DNA of 29,099 bases from positions 1-29,099 of the IMG/VR virus record IMGVR_UViG_3300017989_000347. The stretch is one strand, 5' to 3'. Source of the stretch: a virus. Shown here one piece after another: positions 28,583 to 29,099 of the stretch. The number at the start of each line of letters is the position of its first letter. Within the stretch, counting starts at the first letter, position 1. The position numbers and the translations under genes are program-made. The notes below the pieces were generated by a model that saw nothing but the letters and a program-made list of their open reading frames with translations, ran no database searches and was not told the DNA's origin.

Positions 28583-28733
28583 GGTTGTTGTGATTGGGGA
28601 TGATATCCAAATCATGATCATCGATATTCGCGGTGACAAAGTTCGATTAGGGATTCAGGCACCGACGTCGGTGCCGATCCATCGAAAAGAAGTATACGAC
28701 GCGATTCAAAAAGAACGTCAAAAGGACGATTGA
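28554..28733 (+). CDS. csrA: CsrA/RsmA translational regulator
   Basis: A 59-aa protein matching CsrA from end to end: [27 protein letters not shown], then [12 protein letters not shown]. The RNA-contact residues of the family are present: Leu4 and Arg6 near the start and the Arg of the VPIHRKEV segment. CsrA dimers bind GGA motifs in mRNA leaders and change translation or stability. The ATG lies inside the end of the 174-aa gene and has its own GGAG. A phage copy could rewire host carbon metabolism, biofilm or motility genes, or control phage mRNAs; GGA occurs in several phage ribosome binding sites here. Confidence 0.93.
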   Translation: MLVLSRYKDEVVVIGDDIQIMIIDIRGDKVRLGIQAPTSVPIHRKEVYDAIQKERQKDD

Positions 28734-28737
28734 TAAC

Positions 28738-28974
28738 ATGCCTCATCCTGACGAGAAAATCCAAAATAACGCAATCGATTGTGTGGTATCGATGGAAAAT
28801 GCCATATTTCGTTGCGGGGGTAGTATTGAATTGTCACGATTGCTCAACATGACGATACAACAATTCATCACAAGTGTTGCGGCGCCGAATGGTGTTCGAT
28901 TCTGCACAACGGACGATTTGGAAATTGCGGGTATGTCAAAACAGAAACCCGAAATTGATCCCGATGAGGTGTGA
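28738..28974 (+). CDS. Unknown small protein (78 aa)
   Basis: I do not recognise it. AAAGGA lies about 13 bases before the ATG. The protein is mixed, with a Cys in NAIDCVVSME and FRCGG, and ends with a polar tail (KQKPEIDPDEV). RLLNMTIQQFITSVAAPNG may be an amphipathic helix. It stands between csrA and the membrane protein at 28977. Codon use is native. Confidence 0.6.
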   Translation: MPHPDEKIQNNAIDCVVSMENAIFRCGGSIELSRLLNMTIQQFITSVAAPNGVRFCTTDDLEIAGMSKQKPEIDPDEV

Positions 28975-28976
28975 AA

Positions 28977-29099
28977 ATGTCGCAGGAAGAATATGCATTT
29001 TTGTTCGCGTTCGGCGTGATCGTCGTTTTTGGATTTTTGCACATGATTCGTCATTTTTTTGAATCGCGAAAAACGTGGACGATCGAAAAGATGTCGAAA
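28977..29099 (+). CDS. Membrane protein, partial (start only)
   Basis: ATG at 28977 follows GAGGTG at good spacing. Forty-one codons are present, with no stop before the window ends. The N-terminus MSQEEYAFLFAFGVIVVFGFLHMIRHFFESRK has a single strong hydrophobic helix (residues 6-22) followed by positive charges, typical of a small inner-membrane protein with a cytoplasmic basic tail. The full length and function are unknown. Confidence 0.65.
   Translation, partial: MSQEEYAFLFAFGVIVVFGFLHMIRHFFESRKTWTIEKMSK

Noticed and set aside
1-29099. CRISPR array, insertion sequence, rRNA or tRNA gene
   Set aside because: No regular spaced repeats, no transposase, no terminal-repeat-bounded element apart from the cassette repeats, and no tRNA or rRNA signature was found by eye.

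Overview
The window is a piece of a tailed double-stranded DNA phage genome (Caudoviricetes-like), or a prophage or environmental contig of one. No host can be named from the sequence. The basis is a nearly gap-free run of about 40 short genes on one strand, most joined by ATGA or TGATG stop/start overlaps. They encode a virus-type replication and recombination set: primase, DnaB-like helicase, sliding clamp, clamp loader, family A polymerase, SSB, RecA/UvsX-like recombinase, flap nuclease and SbcCD-like proteins. No structural, packaging or lysis genes and no tRNA genes are visible. Native genes share a style: TTG for Leu, TCG for Ser, GAA/AAA for Glu/Lys, and a marked excess of GATC.

Layout. 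Positions 15-592 hold two small leftward genes. Positions 593-1611 are a regulatory interval without a convincing gene; it carries a cluster of inverted repeats, a leftward terminator/promoter pair, a predicted small structured RNA and a strong sigma70-type promoter. From 1612 everything reads rightward: a 22-residue leader ORF, a DUF2786 protein, a sigma-like factor, an SNF2-type helicase, a tandem ribbon-helix-helix protein and a Zn/TOPRIM primase (to 5776). After a strong terminator comes the replisome core (5906-16761): replicative helicase, small zinc protein, a TGT/DpdA-like TIM barrel, beta-clamp-like protein, a UDG-exonuclease fusion, a MazG-like enzyme, a PolA polymerase domain, clamp loader, a coiled-coil UvsY-like protein and SSB. 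Positions 16839-19657 hold the RecA-like recombinase, flap nuclease, HNH endonuclease and a DUF1064 nuclease. Positions 20195-23213 hold the N-terminal half of a Rad50/SbcC protein, an SbcD/Mre11 phosphoesterase, an unknown and a coiled-coil protein.

About 1 kb (roughly 23260-24356) has different codon and base usage, its own UUCG-loop terminator, and direct repeats at both ends. It looks like a transferred cassette inserted next to a copy of the early promoter. Native sequence resumes with a Zn/OB-like unknown, the separately encoded C-terminal half of the Rad50/SbcC ATPase, a zinc-ribbon protein, a sugar-nucleotide epimerase/dehydratase, unknowns, a CsrA homologue and the start of a membrane protein.

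How it fits together: two nearly identical promoters and a recurrent leader module (hairpin, then GAAAGGCAAAA, then ATG) appear to control expression units. Phage-encoded sigma, CsrA and ribbon-helix-helix proteins are plausible regulators. The enzymes form a largely self-contained replisome with recombination-dependent replication and end processing. The most unusual features are the Rad50 ATPase split at its zinc hook, the polymerase split into UDG-exonuclease and polymerase proteins, the foreign cassette, and the predicted RNA and leader elements.
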